A stretch of DNA of 64,000 nucleotides, taken from NCBI RefSeq assembly GCF_019334345.1, contig NZ_JAHWQX010000001.1:682001-746000 (forward strand), in the 5' to 3' direction. This document shows, piece after piece, positions 43,972 through 57,866 of this stretch. The translations under genes and the position numbers were made by a program. How positions within the stretch are numbered: position 1 is the first letter of the stretch; every line of letters begins with the position of its first letter. The notes beneath the pieces are model-generated. The model saw nothing but the letters and a program-made list of their open reading frames with translations. It did no database searches and was not told where the DNA came from. Source of the DNA: Neohoeflea coraliihabitans (GTDB taxonomy: Bacteria > Pseudomonadota > Alphaproteobacteria > Rhizobiales > Rhizobiaceae).

Positions 43972-45543
43972 GTGAGTATCCCGACCGTGTCATCCGCGCG
44001 ATCCAGAGATTTTTTCGTCCGCCCATCCGTCAGGCTGGCCACGGCTTTGGCTATCGCCGCTGGCTGCAGCCAAGGCGCCTGGGCACAATCGCCGGGCGAA
44101 GATGACGACGCGCGGCCCGGCGCCTATCTGATGCGCGAGACCTCAGCCGACGCGTTTCCGGCCCTGCCCGCAGGCAGCCCGGACAGCTTTGGCGACCCGT
44201 CCGAGGACGGCGATCTCATTCCCTCCTATGCCGACCTGACCGCCCCGGATACCGCTGACCCCCTGACCGCGGGCGCCAGCGACGCGGACGGTGCCGACGA
44301 TGATCAGGAGGGCCGTGTCGGTTCGGTTGACGCCGAGACCGCCGATGACGACGCCTATGGCCGCATCAACACCCCGGTCCCTACCGTCGATGGCCTGCGC
44401 GGTGTCACCGCCGATGACACGCCGACCGGCATTCGTATCGGAACGATGATTCTGCGCCCGACGCTAACCCAGAAGCTGGTGCATGAAACTGACAATTACG
44501 GCACCTCATCGGACCGCCGCACCTTCAGTGAAACCACGCTCGAAGCAAGCCTTGAATCCGACTGGGCGCGCCACAAGCTCACTGTCACCGGCGAGGGCAG
44601 CTATCAGAAAAACATCTCCGGCACCGGTCAGGAAGATCCCGATGTCGCGATTGATGCTGTGCTGGATCTCGACATTTCCGAATTGACCAGCGCCCAGCTC
44701 AGCGCTGGATATGATTTCTCGCGCGAGGATCGCACCGACCCCGGCGCCGTAGCCGGCGCCACGGCGCAGGCGGGGGTGCATCGTCTCTCGACCTCCGCCG
44801 CCCTTAGCCGCGACATCGGCAAGTTGCGCGGCACCGGCCGGCTCGATCTCGACAGAACCCTGTATGGCGATGCGGAACTTGCAAGCGGCTCGGTGATCTC
44901 CGGCGATGACCGCGACAACCTCGATTACGGCTTTACCGCCCGTCTCGGCTATGCGCTGTCTCCATCCCTGATCCCGTTTCTCGAAGCCGCGATCAGCCGC
45001 ACCGATTTCGATCAGGAAGTGGACAGCGTTGGCCATCAGCGCTCCGCCACCACCTATGAGCTGCGGGCCGGCGCCGAAATGCCGGTCGGTGAGAAGATTT
45101 CCGGCGAATTTTCGCTCGGCTATCTCTGGCGCGATATCGATGACGCCGCCCTGGCCTCGATCAGCGGTCTTGCCGTCGATGCAACCCTGACCTGGTCGCC
45201 GCAACGCGGAACTCAGTTGGCCACGACCCTGTCGACCACGATCGAATCCTCGACCGCGGCGGGCGAAAGCGGCTCCGTCGCTTACCAGCTTCAAAGTCAG
45301 TTGAGCCGCGAGTTGCGCCATAATCTCGACGCCAGCCTTACAGGGTCGGCCCTGTACCGCGACTACACGGGTCTTACGCCGCCAGCTCCCGAGCTGGAGC
45401 TCGGCGTCAGCGGTGAACTCGACTGGTCCGTCAACCGCTGGCTGTCTCTGATCGCCGAGGCCGGATACGAGAAAACCACCCAGGACGGCGTGCCCGACTC
45501 CGACAGCGCCTTCCTTGGCCTGGGTCTCCGGCTTCGCCGCTAA
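43972..45543 (+). CDS. Outer-membrane beta-barrel protein (BBP2-like)
   Basis: Predicted outer-membrane porin-like protein; function unknown. The 523 residues have a signal peptide (to about 39, ending GAWAQ), a long acidic, probably disordered region (about 40-150, many Asp and Glu), and a C-terminal barrel (about 155-523) of alternating strands such as [12 protein letters not shown]-type repeats, ending in [10 protein letters not shown]. The last residue is Arg, not the usual aromatic. I chose the GTG at 43972, which has AAGGA upstream; the TTG at 43954 is the alternative. It overlaps the galU stop by four bases. Confidence 0.8.
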   Translation: MSIPTVSSARSRDFFVRPSVRLATALAIAAGCSQGAWAQSPGEDDDARPGAYLMRETSADAFPALPAGSPDSFGDPSEDGDLIPSYADLTAPDTADPLTAGASDADGADDDQEGRVGSVDAETADDDAYGRINTPVPTVDGLRGVTADDTPTGIRIGTMILRPTLTQKLVHETDNYGTSSDRRTFSETTLEASLESDWARHKLTVTGEGSYQKNISGTGQEDPDVAIDAVLDLDISELTSAQLSAGYDFSREDRTDPGAVAGATAQAGVHRLSTSAALSRDIGKLRGTGRLDLDRTLYGDAELASGSVISGDDRDNLDYGFTARLGYALSPSLIPFLEAAISRTDFDQEVDSVGHQRSATTYELRAGAEMPVGEKISGEFSLGYLWRDIDDAALASISGLAVDATLTWSPQRGTQLATTLSTTIESSTAAGESGSVAYQLQSQLSRELRHNLDASLTGSALYRDYTGLTPPAPELELGVSGELDWSVNRWLSLIAEAGYEKTTQDGVPDSDSAFLGLGLRLRR

Positions 45544-46430
45544 ACGGACTTTTCGGACAAAAGTGCGCGCATCTGATCGCCGACCTGCGGGCCGAGTTCC
45601 GGATGCGCCAGCGCGAACGCGACATTGGCCATGATGAAGCCATCCTTGGAACCGCAGTCATAGGTCGATCCGGTGAACTTGTAGGCCGAGAAATCCTGCT
45701 TGCGGGCGAGATGCAACATGGCGTCGGTCACCTGGATTTCATTGCCCGCGCCGCGCTCGCCATGGCTGAGAATGTCGAAAATCTCCGGTTGCAGGATGTA
45801 GCGGCCATTGATGAAATAGTTGGAGGGCGCCGTGCCCTTCGCCGGTTTTTCCACCATTTCAGTAATTCGGAAACCGCCGGGCAGCTCTTCCCCCTGGCCG
45901 ACGATCCCGTAGCGGTGCGCCAGTTCAGGATCGCATTCCTCGACCGCGATGATGTTGCCGCCGACCTCGTTGTAGAGTTCGACCATGCCGCTCATGCAGC
46001 CTTTCTCGGCGCGCATCACCATATCCGGCAGAAGAAGCGCGAACGGTTCATCGCCGACGATGTCACGCGCGCACCATACCGCATGTCCGAGTCCGAGTGG
46101 CGCCTGCTGCCGCGTGAAGCTCGTCGCACCGGCGGCCGGCAGCATCGCCTCAAGTTCGGTCAGCTCTGCCGTCTTGCCGCGCTTTTCCAGAGTGTCATTC
46201 AGTTCATAGGCAATATCGAAATGGTCCTCGATGACCCCCTTGTTGCGCCCGGTCACGAAGATCACGTGCTCGATTCCCGCCGCCAGAGCCTCCTCGACGA
46301 CATATTGCACCACCGGCTTGTCGACGACGGTCAGCATTTCCTTCGGCACCGCCTTTGTTGCCGGAAGAAAGCGGGTACCCAGGCCAGCCACCGGCAGCAC
46401 TGCTTTGCGGATTTTCCTTGTCTCGGCCAT
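45540..46430 (-). CDS. galU: UTP-glucose-1-phosphate uridylyltransferase
   Basis: Makes UDP-glucose, precursor for exopolysaccharide, lipopolysaccharide and, in this genome, also UDP-sulfoquinovose. The 296 residues show [19 protein letters not shown] with the nucleotide-binding loop, [20 protein letters not shown] and [21 protein letters not shown]. The ATG at 46430 has GGAAAA upstream. It converges on the beta-barrel gene with stop codons overlapping by four bases, and is divergent from the transglycosylase gene. Confidence 0.95.
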   Translation of the reverse strand: MAETRKIRKAVLPVAGLGTRFLPATKAVPKEMLTVVDKPVVQYVVEEALAAGIEHVIFVTGRNKGVIEDHFDIAYELNDTLEKRGKTAELTELEAMLPAAGATSFTRQQAPLGLGHAVWCARDIVGDEPFALLLPDMVMRAEKGCMSGMVELYNEVGGNIIAVEECDPELAHRYGIVGQGEELPGGFRITEMVEKPAKGTAPSNYFINGRYILQPEIFDILSHGERGAGNEIQVTDAMLHLARKQDFSAYKFTGSTYDCGSKDGFIMANVAFALAHPELGPQVGDQMRALLSEKSV

Positions 46431-46629
46431 AAAATTTTCCTGTTTTCCTGCGACAGTCACATGGTTGCCGCGACGGCTGGCGCAAGCGCAGTCGTGGCAA
46501 AAATTTCTTTCGATTCCGCCATGCTGCGCAGCCCTGCTGCAGTCTTGGTGAACGAAATCTTAACGACAGGATGCCATCCTCGGCGACACACCGCTTTCAG
46601 ACAAGTAGAGCAACACAGGATAATCCGAA

Positions 46630-47886
46630 ATGTTCCGTCGCACACGCATCCGATCCAGCGCATCGACAGCCTTCCGGACCGCTCCGCTTTCCGGCGCCGC
46701 GATCGCTGCTGCAGTCTTCTTCAGCCTCGTCTCGCCGCTGAAGGCAGCGCCCGATCCGGCCTTTCTCAACTGGATCTCGGAGTTTTACGCCGTGGCCGCC
46801 AAGAGCGGCATCTCCAAGAAGACCTACAATGAGGCCTTCACCGGCGTCGTCGAGCCGGACCCGGAAGTTCTGCGCAAGGCGCGCCATCAGCCCGAGTTTA
46901 CCACCAAGGTGTGGGATTACATGGACTCGCGCGTCAACCCCTACACCATCGCCAAGGGACGCGAACTGGCCCGCCGCCACAGCCGCACCCTCGACAGCAT
47001 CGAGCGCCGCTTCGGTGTCAGCCGCAATATCGTCCTGGCTATCTGGTCGATGGAATCCAATTATGGCGACATCTTCAAGAATCCGGACCGGCTGCACTAC
47101 GTGCCGCGCGCATTGGCCACCCTCGCCTATGCTGACAAGCGGCGCGCCAAATTTGCCCGCAAGCAGCTGATTGCCGCGCTGAAGATCCTGCAGTCGGGAG
47201 ATATTTCCACCCGTGAGATGAGTGGCTCCTGGGCCGGCGCCATGGGCCACACCCAGTTCATCCCGACGAGCTACCTTGCCTTCGCCGTCGATGCGGACGG
47301 AAACGGCAATCGCGACATCTGGAATTCGGTTCCTGATGCGCTTTCGACTGCTGCCAATCTGCTGGCCAAGAATGGCTGGCAGAGCGGTCGGACATGGGGC
47401 TACGAAGCGGTCGCCCCCTCGGGCGGGCATCGTTATAACGGCCAGACCAAGACGCTTGGCGAGTGGGCACGCCTCGGCTTCACCCGCCCTGGCGGCAAGG
47501 GTTTTCCCAGTGGCAACACCCGTGCGGAACTGAAGATGCCGGCCGGTGCCAACGGCCCGGCGTTCCTGATGACCCGCAATTTCTTCATTCTCAAACGCTA
47601 TAATGCCTCCGATCTTTACGCCCTGTCGGTTGGCGTTCTGGCCGACGAGATTGCCGGCTATGGCGGCGTCGACCAGCGCTGGCCACGCCCTGCCGGCACG
47701 CTCGACATCAAGGAAAAGTTCGAGTTGCAGGCGCGGCTCAAGACGCTGGGCTACTACGAGGGCGAGATCGACGGCAATTTCGGTTCCGGCTCCCGCGCCG
47801 CCATCGAGGCCTTCCAGGCACGCAGCGGCTTGACCACCGACGGCAAACCGTCGCAGAAGGTTCTTGACGCCGTACGCGGGCGCTAG
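46630..47886 (+). CDS. MltB-type lytic murein transglycosylase with peptidoglycan-binding domain
   Basis: Cleaves the MurNAc-GlcNAc bond in the periplasm. The 418 residues have a long signal peptide (to about 40), a catalytic domain of the MltB/SltB family (about 42-340) with the acid Glu142 in IWSMESNYG and GSWAGAMGHTQFIPTSYL, and a C-terminal PG_binding_1 domain (about 355-415: LQARLKTLGYYEGEIDGNFG). No lipobox is visible, so it is probably soluble. It is divergent from galU. Confidence 0.93.
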   Translation: MFRRTRIRSSASTAFRTAPLSGAAIAAAVFFSLVSPLKAAPDPAFLNWISEFYAVAAKSGISKKTYNEAFTGVVEPDPEVLRKARHQPEFTTKVWDYMDSRVNPYTIAKGRELARRHSRTLDSIERRFGVSRNIVLAIWSMESNYGDIFKNPDRLHYVPRALATLAYADKRRAKFARKQLIAALKILQSGDISTREMSGSWAGAMGHTQFIPTSYLAFAVDADGNGNRDIWNSVPDALSTAANLLAKNGWQSGRTWGYEAVAPSGGHRYNGQTKTLGEWARLGFTRPGGKGFPSGNTRAELKMPAGANGPAFLMTRNFFILKRYNASDLYALSVGVLADEIAGYGGVDQRWPRPAGTLDIKEKFELQARLKTLGYYEGEIDGNFGSGSRAAIEAFQARSGLTTDGKPSQKVLDAVRGR

Positions 47887-47993
47887 GGATCCGCACCCTT
47901 GCTGGACCCCATGGGTCGACGCCGGCCCCCGGAACCTACTGCCACCGGAGGCCGGCGCGAACACGCCGGCTGCCGCATATCGGAGCACGCTGA

Positions 47994-49190
47994 ATGGTTT
48001 TCACGGCTGCCATAGGACGTTCGATTACATTCGGCCTTGCCCTTCTCCTGGCCGCAGTGCTTGTGCCTGCCGGTCTCTCCGCCCCGGCCTATGCGCAGGA
48101 GAAGGTGGAGCGCAAATCCCTGCTCAAGCTGCTTTTCGGCAAGGACGAGGCCCAGACACAGCAGGCAGCGCCGCGCGCCCGCAAAAGCAGGTCACGGCCG
48201 GTTCGCTCAAGCCGACCGTCGAACCGGGCCGGCAACCGCAAGGCAGCGCCAGCGCAGCCGGCGGCTCCGAAAGTCGAAAAACTGGTCAATGCGCGCAAGG
48301 TCCTGGTGGTCGGTGATTTTCTCGCCGGCGGCCTTGCCGAAGGTCTGGAGAAAAGTTTCGACAATTCACCCGGAGTGGTGATCGTCAGCCGGACAAAGGG
48401 CTCATCCGGCCTCGTTCGCGACGACCATTACAACTGGCCGAAAGCGCTGCCGGATATCCTTGCCGAAGTCGATCCGGACATTGTCATCGTGCAGATCGGC
48501 TCCAACGACAGCCAGCAGATGCGTGTTGCCGGTACCCGCCTTGAGGTGCGCTCGCCGCCCTGGCTTGAGGAATATGGCCGCCGCACCGAAGCGATGATCG
48601 CGGCGGTCAAGAAGATCGACCGCCCGCTGCTGTGGGTCGGCGTGCCATCCTTCAACTTCACCTCCATGACGGCCGACATGGTGGCGTTCAACGGCATCTT
48701 CAAAAACAAGGTCGAACAGGTCAATGGCGAGTTCATCGACATCTGGGATGGGTTTGTCGATGAGGACGGGAAATTTGTCTTCACCGGCTCCGACATCAAC
48801 GGCCAGCAGGTCCGCTTGCGTGGTCCCGACGGCATCAACATGACCGCCGCCGGCCGGCGCAAGATGGCATTTTACACCGAAAAGACCATACGCCGCCTGC
48901 TCGGCAGCGCCGCCGATCCTGCGGTCAGCTCGGTCGGTCTGGACGACGCCAGCCTGCCCGACCTGACCTTCCCGACCTCGCCGCTGGAGACGATCAACCC
49001 GGTCCGCACCGCCCCGGTCGCCATGCTCGATCCGGAACTGGATGGCGGCGACGCCTTGCTCGATCAGGCAACCGAGCGCGTCAATCTGACCCCGACGCCG
49101 CGCGACCGGTTGGTCGAGCAGGGTCTGCCCCCCGAGGCGCCAGCCGGTCGCGCCGACGACTTCAGATGGCCGCGCACAGCAACGAACTAG
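47994..49190 (+). CDS. DUF459 family SGNH-like periplasmic protein
   Basis: Secreted protein of unknown function in the SGNH superfamily. The 398 residues have a signal peptide (to about 35, ending PAYAQ), a basic Pro/Ala-rich segment (about 40-95), and an SGNH-like domain (about 98-305). The block I motif, usually GDS, reads VVGDFLAGGLAEGL, so Phe replaces the nucleophile; IGSNDSQQM resembles block III and GPDGINMTAAGRRKM block V. To my knowledge GDF is common in DUF459. The C-terminal 90 residues are low-complexity. It lies downstream of the transglycosylase gene. Confidence 0.82.
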   Translation: MVFTAAIGRSITFGLALLLAAVLVPAGLSAPAYAQEKVERKSLLKLLFGKDEAQTQQAAPRARKSRSRPVRSSRPSNRAGNRKAAPAQPAAPKVEKLVNARKVLVVGDFLAGGLAEGLEKSFDNSPGVVIVSRTKGSSGLVRDDHYNWPKALPDILAEVDPDIVIVQIGSNDSQQMRVAGTRLEVRSPPWLEEYGRRTEAMIAAVKKIDRPLLWVGVPSFNFTSMTADMVAFNGIFKNKVEQVNGEFIDIWDGFVDEDGKFVFTGSDINGQQVRLRGPDGINMTAAGRRKMAFYTEKTIRRLLGSAADPAVSSVGLDDASLPDLTFPTSPLETINPVRTAPVAMLDPELDGGDALLDQATERVNLTPTPRDRLVEQGLPPEAPAGRADDFRWPRTATN

Positions 49191-49211
49191 CGCGGCTTGA
49201 ATGCGACGAAA

Positions 49212-49239
49212 GGCAGCGCCGCGAACCGGTGGCGCTGCC
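49212..49239. terminator. Probable bidirectional terminator between the DUF459 gene and gltD
   Basis: GGCAGCGCC (49212-49220) and GGCGCTGCC (49231-49239) form a perfect 9-bp stem with a 10-base loop. A GTTT follows on the plus strand and TTTCG on the minus strand, so the T runs are short. It lies between two convergent genes. Confidence 0.6.
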
Positions 49240-49249
49240 GTTTCCGGTC

Positions 49250-50704
49250 TTAACGCGGCAAATTGGTTGAACCCATGAGTTCCAGATCGATCGCCCGCGC
49301 CGCCTGCCGGCCTTCGCGGATGGCCCACACGACCAGCGACTGGCCGCGCCGCACATCGCCGGCGACCCAGAGCTTGTCCACCGTTGATTTGTAGCTGCGA
49401 TCGTCGGCCACGACATTCTTCGAGCCGCGGAAATCCGTATTGATTTCCAGCCGCTCGCCGAGATCGGAAAGCACCGAATCCTCCCCCGGTCCGCGGAAAC
49501 CGATGGCGACGAACACCAGGTCCGCCCGGATGATGAACTCTGTTCCGGCAATCGGCTTGCGCTTCTCGTCCACCTTGCAGCATTTCACGCCCGCGAGGAT
49601 ACCGTTCTCGCCGATCAGTTCGAGCGTGCCGACCTGGAATTCACGCCGCGCGCCTTCCGCCTGCGACGAGGAGGTGCGCATCTTGGTGGCCCAGTAAGGC
49701 CACACGGCGAGCTTGTCTTCCTTTTCCGGCGGCTGCGGCCGGATGTCGAGTTGCGTGACCCGCACCGCGCCCTGCCGGAAGGCGGTTCCGACGCAGTCAG
49801 AGGCCGTATCGCCGCCGCCGATGACCACGACCCGCTTGCCGCCGGCCATGATCGGCGGTGACGGCCAGCCCGTCGAATCGATGGATTCGCGCGCCACCCG
49901 CTTGTTCTGCTGCACCAGATACGGCATCGCGTCGTGCACACCAACGAGATCCGCCCCCGGCAGGCCGACCTCGCGTGGCGTCTCCGAGCCGCCACAGTAC
50001 AGCACCGCATCATGATCCTTGATCAGGTCGTCGACCGGGATATCCACGCCGACATTGACGCCGCAATGGAAAGTCACACCCTCGCCTTCCATCTGCTCGA
50101 CCCGTCGATCGATGAAGTGCTTCTCCATCTTGAAATCGGGAATTCCGAAGCGAAGCAGCCCGCCCGGACGGCTTTCCCGCTCGTAGACATGCACTTCGTG
50201 ACCGGCCCGGCCAAGCTGTTGCGCCGCGGCAAGACCTGCCGGCCCCGACCCGATGATGGCAACCGACCTTCCGGTCTTCTCGGCCACCGGCTGCGGCACG
50301 ATGAACCCCATCTCATAGGCCTTGTCCGCCAGCGCCTGCTCGATCGTCTTGATCGTCACCGGCGCGTCCTCGAGGTTGAGAACGCACGCCTCCTCGCACG
50401 GAGCCGGGCAGATGCGCCCGGTGAACTCGGGGAAATTATTGGTGGTGTGCAGGTTGATGATCGCCTCTTCCCAGCGGTCATTGTAGACGAGGTCGTTCCA
50501 GTCCGGGATCTGGTTGTGAATCGGACAGCCGGTCGGACCGTGACAATAGGGGATGCCGCAATCCATGCAGCGCGCCGCCTGCTTCTGCACCTCCGGATCG
50601 CTCATGCGAATGGTGAACTCACGGAAATGACGGATTCGGTCGGATGCCGGTTGATACTTCGCCGTCTGCCGATCAATCTCGAGGAAGCCTGTTACCTTGC
50701 CCAT
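49250..50704 (-). CDS. gltD: Glutamate synthase (NADPH) small subunit
   Basis: Carries electrons from NADPH to the large subunit. The 484 residues contain an N-terminal iron-sulfur region (CMDCGIPYCHGPTGCP, and CPAPCEEACVLN), the FAD-binding GSGPAGLAAAQQLGRAGH (about 152-170) and the NADPH-binding VVIGGGDTASDCVG (about 290-304). It follows gltB by 12 bases and is surely co-transcribed. The terminator at 49212 follows it. Confidence 0.97.
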   Translation of the reverse strand: MGKVTGFLEIDRQTAKYQPASDRIRHFREFTIRMSDPEVQKQAARCMDCGIPYCHGPTGCPIHNQIPDWNDLVYNDRWEEAIINLHTTNNFPEFTGRICPAPCEEACVLNLEDAPVTIKTIEQALADKAYEMGFIVPQPVAEKTGRSVAIIGSGPAGLAAAQQLGRAGHEVHVYERESRPGGLLRFGIPDFKMEKHFIDRRVEQMEGEGVTFHCGVNVGVDIPVDDLIKDHDAVLYCGGSETPREVGLPGADLVGVHDAMPYLVQQNKRVARESIDSTGWPSPPIMAGGKRVVVIGGGDTASDCVGTAFRQGAVRVTQLDIRPQPPEKEDKLAVWPYWATKMRTSSSQAEGARREFQVGTLELIGENGILAGVKCCKVDEKRKPIAGTEFIIRADLVFVAIGFRGPGEDSVLSDLGERLEINTDFRGSKNVVADDRSYKSTVDKLWVAGDVRRGQSLVVWAIREGRQAARAIDLELMGSTNLPR

Positions 50705-50716
50705 CTCACACCCGTC

Positions 50717-55516
<4,800 letters not shown>

Positions 55517-56044
55517 CCCATCTCTCCCTTCGCTCGCCCATTCTGGCGTCGCTCGTAGATACCCGGCTCATTATGAGCGACAGGCATGGCCCGTTCGGAA
55601 CTTGCTTTCGACTGATCCGCCGCGTCTGGTCCGGAATGTCCGCCCGTTCGTGGCTGCACGGGATTTTAGCACACCGGTTGTCGCGCGGTCACCCCGGCTG
55701 TCAGTGCCGGTCTCCGCAGTTTCTGCCCGGTCCGCACGCCGCTCCGACAGCGATCCGGACAAATAGGACAGTAAGGCTGTCCTATTCCGGCTTATGGCAG
55801 AAGTGCGCCCGCAAGGCAAGCCGCCAGAGCCTGTTTTTGTGGATGCCGAGCATCAATAGGTCCCGTTGTCGCACCAATACGCAGCAATATTGCGCCATGT
55901 TGCGGCACAGTTCCGTTTCATTGCCGGCACCTGCTCAGCGGATCGGTGACCAATGCCCTCGCCGGCCGACCGCCCATTTACATCAGCGGCGGAAAAAGCT
56001 TAGCACAGCGGATCACCTTCGCCTCAACCATCAGCGGGACCTTG
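55517..56044. other. Intergenic region between divergent gltB and the threonine aldolase gene
   Basis: 528 bases with no convincing gene; small open frames here lack Shine-Dalgarno sequences and family resemblance. The one clear structure is the perfect inverted repeat at 55762-55786. Promoters for the two flanking genes must lie here, but no strong -35/-10 pair stands out, and a GGAAC near 55599 has no matching CGTT. Confidence 0.6.
55762..55786. promoter_or_regulatory. Perfect inverted repeat, probable operator
   Basis: AATAGGACAG (55762-55771), five bases TAAGG, CTGTCCTATT (55777-55786): 10-base arms without mismatch. It stands 246 bases before gltB and 259 bases before the threonine aldolase gene. 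There is no T run, so a terminator is unlikely. The regulator cannot be named. Confidence 0.5.
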
Positions 56045-57091
56045 ATGATCTTCACATCCGACAACTGGGCCGGCGCGCATCCTGACATTGCCCGGGCGCT
56101 TTCCGATCATTCCGGTGGCTTTGCTGCCGCATACGGTGCCAGCGACCTTGATCGCGCCGTTGAAAGACGCTTCAGCGAGCTGTTTGAAACCGAGGTTGCG
56201 GTCTTTTTCGTCGGCACCGGCACGGCCGCCAATTCGCTGGCGCTGGCCAGCGCTGCCAAGCCCGGCGGCGTCGCCTTCGCTCATCATCAGGCCCACATCA
56301 TTGCCGATGAATGCGGTGCTCCCGAGTTCTTCTCAGGTGGCGGTCGCCTCGCGGCGGTTGATGGCGGCCACGGCAAGATCGATCCAGAGAACCTGGAGAT
56401 GACAATAGCCCGTTACCCGGCGGAATTCGTTCATGCCGGACAACCCGTCGCTGTCTCGATAACCCAGGCGACCGAAAGCGGCACGGTCTATTCGACGGAT
56501 GAAATCAGGAGAATTTCCGCCATCGCGGAAAAGCATCACCTGCCGCTGCACATGGACGGCGCCCGCTTCGCCAACGCGCTTGTCGCCCTGGACGTCAGCC
56601 CGGCGGAAATGACCATCGCCAGCGGCATCGACATGCTGTCCTTCGGCGGCACCAAGAACGGGTGCTGGTGTGCTGAAGCGCTCATTGTTTTTGATCCGGG
56701 CAAGGCAGAGCAACTGCCCTTTCTGCGCAAGCGTGGCGCGCATCTGTTTTCCAAAAGCCGTTTCATTGCCGCTCAGTTTGCCGCATATCTGCACGATGAC
56801 CTCTGGCTGCGCCTGGCGGGACATGCCAACCGGATGGCCGATCAAATGCGCCAGGCAATCACCCTCGCGTCAGATGCCCGGCTTGCATGGCCGAGCCAGA
56901 CCAACGAGGTGTTTGCCATCCTGCCGCAAGACACGGCGGCGGGCCTGCGCCACCACGGGGCACAGTTCTACGACTGGCCCGTACCGAAGGATTGCGGCGC
57001 GATCGCCCCGCAGGAGGTGCTGGTGCGTCTGGTCACCAGCTTAGCCACCACGCCGCAGGAGATCGACAGTTTCGCCTCGCATCTTCGCTGA
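56045..57091 (+). CDS. Low-specificity L-threonine aldolase
   Basis: Pyridoxal-phosphate enzyme splitting L-threonine or allo-threonine into glycine and acetaldehyde. The 348 residues show MIFTSDNWAGAHPDI at the start, FVGTGTAANSLAL, the cofactor region LHMDGARFANALVAL (Asp), and the Schiff-base lysine in LSFGGTKNGCW. I chose ATG 56045 because threonine aldolases begin at this point; an ATG at 55946 would add 33 residues without family resemblance. The Shine-Dalgarno sequence is weak. Confidence 0.9.
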   Translation: MIFTSDNWAGAHPDIARALSDHSGGFAAAYGASDLDRAVERRFSELFETEVAVFFVGTGTAANSLALASAAKPGGVAFAHHQAHIIADECGAPEFFSGGGRLAAVDGGHGKIDPENLEMTIARYPAEFVHAGQPVAVSITQATESGTVYSTDEIRRISAIAEKHHLPLHMDGARFANALVALDVSPAEMTIASGIDMLSFGGTKNGCWCAEALIVFDPGKAEQLPFLRKRGAHLFSKSRFIAAQFAAYLHDDLWLRLAGHANRMADQMRQAITLASDARLAWPSQTNEVFAILPQDTAAGLRHHGAQFYDWPVPKDCGAIAPQEVLVRLVTSLATTPQEIDSFASHLR

Positions 57092-57161
57092 CGCACCGCC
57101 CGGAACGGTCACGCGGCCAGGTTCGCCGCGCGCAGCCATGCAGTGCTGAAAGTGCGGATTT

Positions 57162-57689
57162 CTAGGCTGCCAGCGTGCCGTTGGCCGGATAATTTTTCGC
57201 GATGATGAAGTCGAGGCCTTTCAAAAGATCATCAAGCCGCGGCCGGGCGAAGGGCACGCTCTGATAGAACAGGGCGTAAACCTTGCCGTCGGGGTAAATC
57301 ACGCCGATCCCGGGCTCGGCGAAGCGCTCCGGCTCGGCGTCCTTTTCCTTCTTTGAAATGAAGAGGCCCCACTGACGGGCATCATCCTCGGAAAGACCGT
57401 ATCCGACGTCCAGTGCTGAGATATCCCATTGCTCGCGCTGGCGCTGCGCGCGCTCCTCACTATCCATCGATGCGGCAAGAACGGCGAGACCGCGCTTTTC
57501 GAAAGCCTCGCCGCGCTGCGCCACCTCTTCGAGCTGGGACTTGCAAATCGGGCAGTGCACACCGCGATAGAAGAACACGACGGTAAAGTGCGTGGGCTTC
57601 GTTGCCGCGAGGTCGATATGGCCGCCACCGATGGCCGGCAGGGAAAGGGCGGGCGCCGGTGACCCGGGCAAGAGAACATGCTGTGTCAT
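57162..57689 (-). CDS. Peroxiredoxin-like protein (AhpC/TSA family)
   Basis: Thiol-dependent peroxidase-like protein. The 175 residues have the thioredoxin fold with FFYRGVHCPICKSQLEEV, a CPxC arrangement in place of the usual peroxiredoxin PxxxTxxC, which is the mark of the peroxiredoxin-like (DUF899-distant, PRX-like) subgroup. SMDSEERAQRQREQW and the C-terminal PGIGVIYPDGKVYALFYQ follow. I chose ATG 57689 (MTQHVLLPGS), with AGGA upstream. An EcfG-type promoter lies about 100 bases upstream on the same strand, suggesting stress induction. Confidence 0.85.
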   Translation of the reverse strand: MTQHVLLPGSPAPALSLPAIGGGHIDLAATKPTHFTVVFFYRGVHCPICKSQLEEVAQRGEAFEKRGLAVLAASMDSEERAQRQREQWDISALDVGYGLSEDDARQWGLFISKKEKDAEPERFAEPGIGVIYPDGKVYALFYQSVPFARPRLDDLLKGLDFIIAKNYPANGTLAA

Positions 57690-57786
57690 GGGAAAATCCT
57701 TGTAGAGAAAGAGGAGGGGCACCATCCGGGATGCGAAGCGCCAGCTGAATTCGGCACATGCGTGCCGATGGGTTGGGTTGCCTTAC

Positions 57787-57812
57787 AACGCGGAAAGCGC
57801 CGGCACCGTTCC
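57787..57812 (-). promoter_or_regulatory. EcfG-type general-stress promoter of the peroxiredoxin-like gene
   Basis: On the minus strand GGAAC (57808-57812), 17 bases, CGTT (57787-57790), an exact consensus match. The start codon of the peroxiredoxin-like gene is 98 bases downstream. It lies in the 177-base gap after the DUF3179 gene. Confidence 0.6.
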
Positions 57813-57866
57813 TCGCGCACTGCTTCTGGAGAGATCCTGCAGCCATCGGCAACCCCCGCGCGGATC

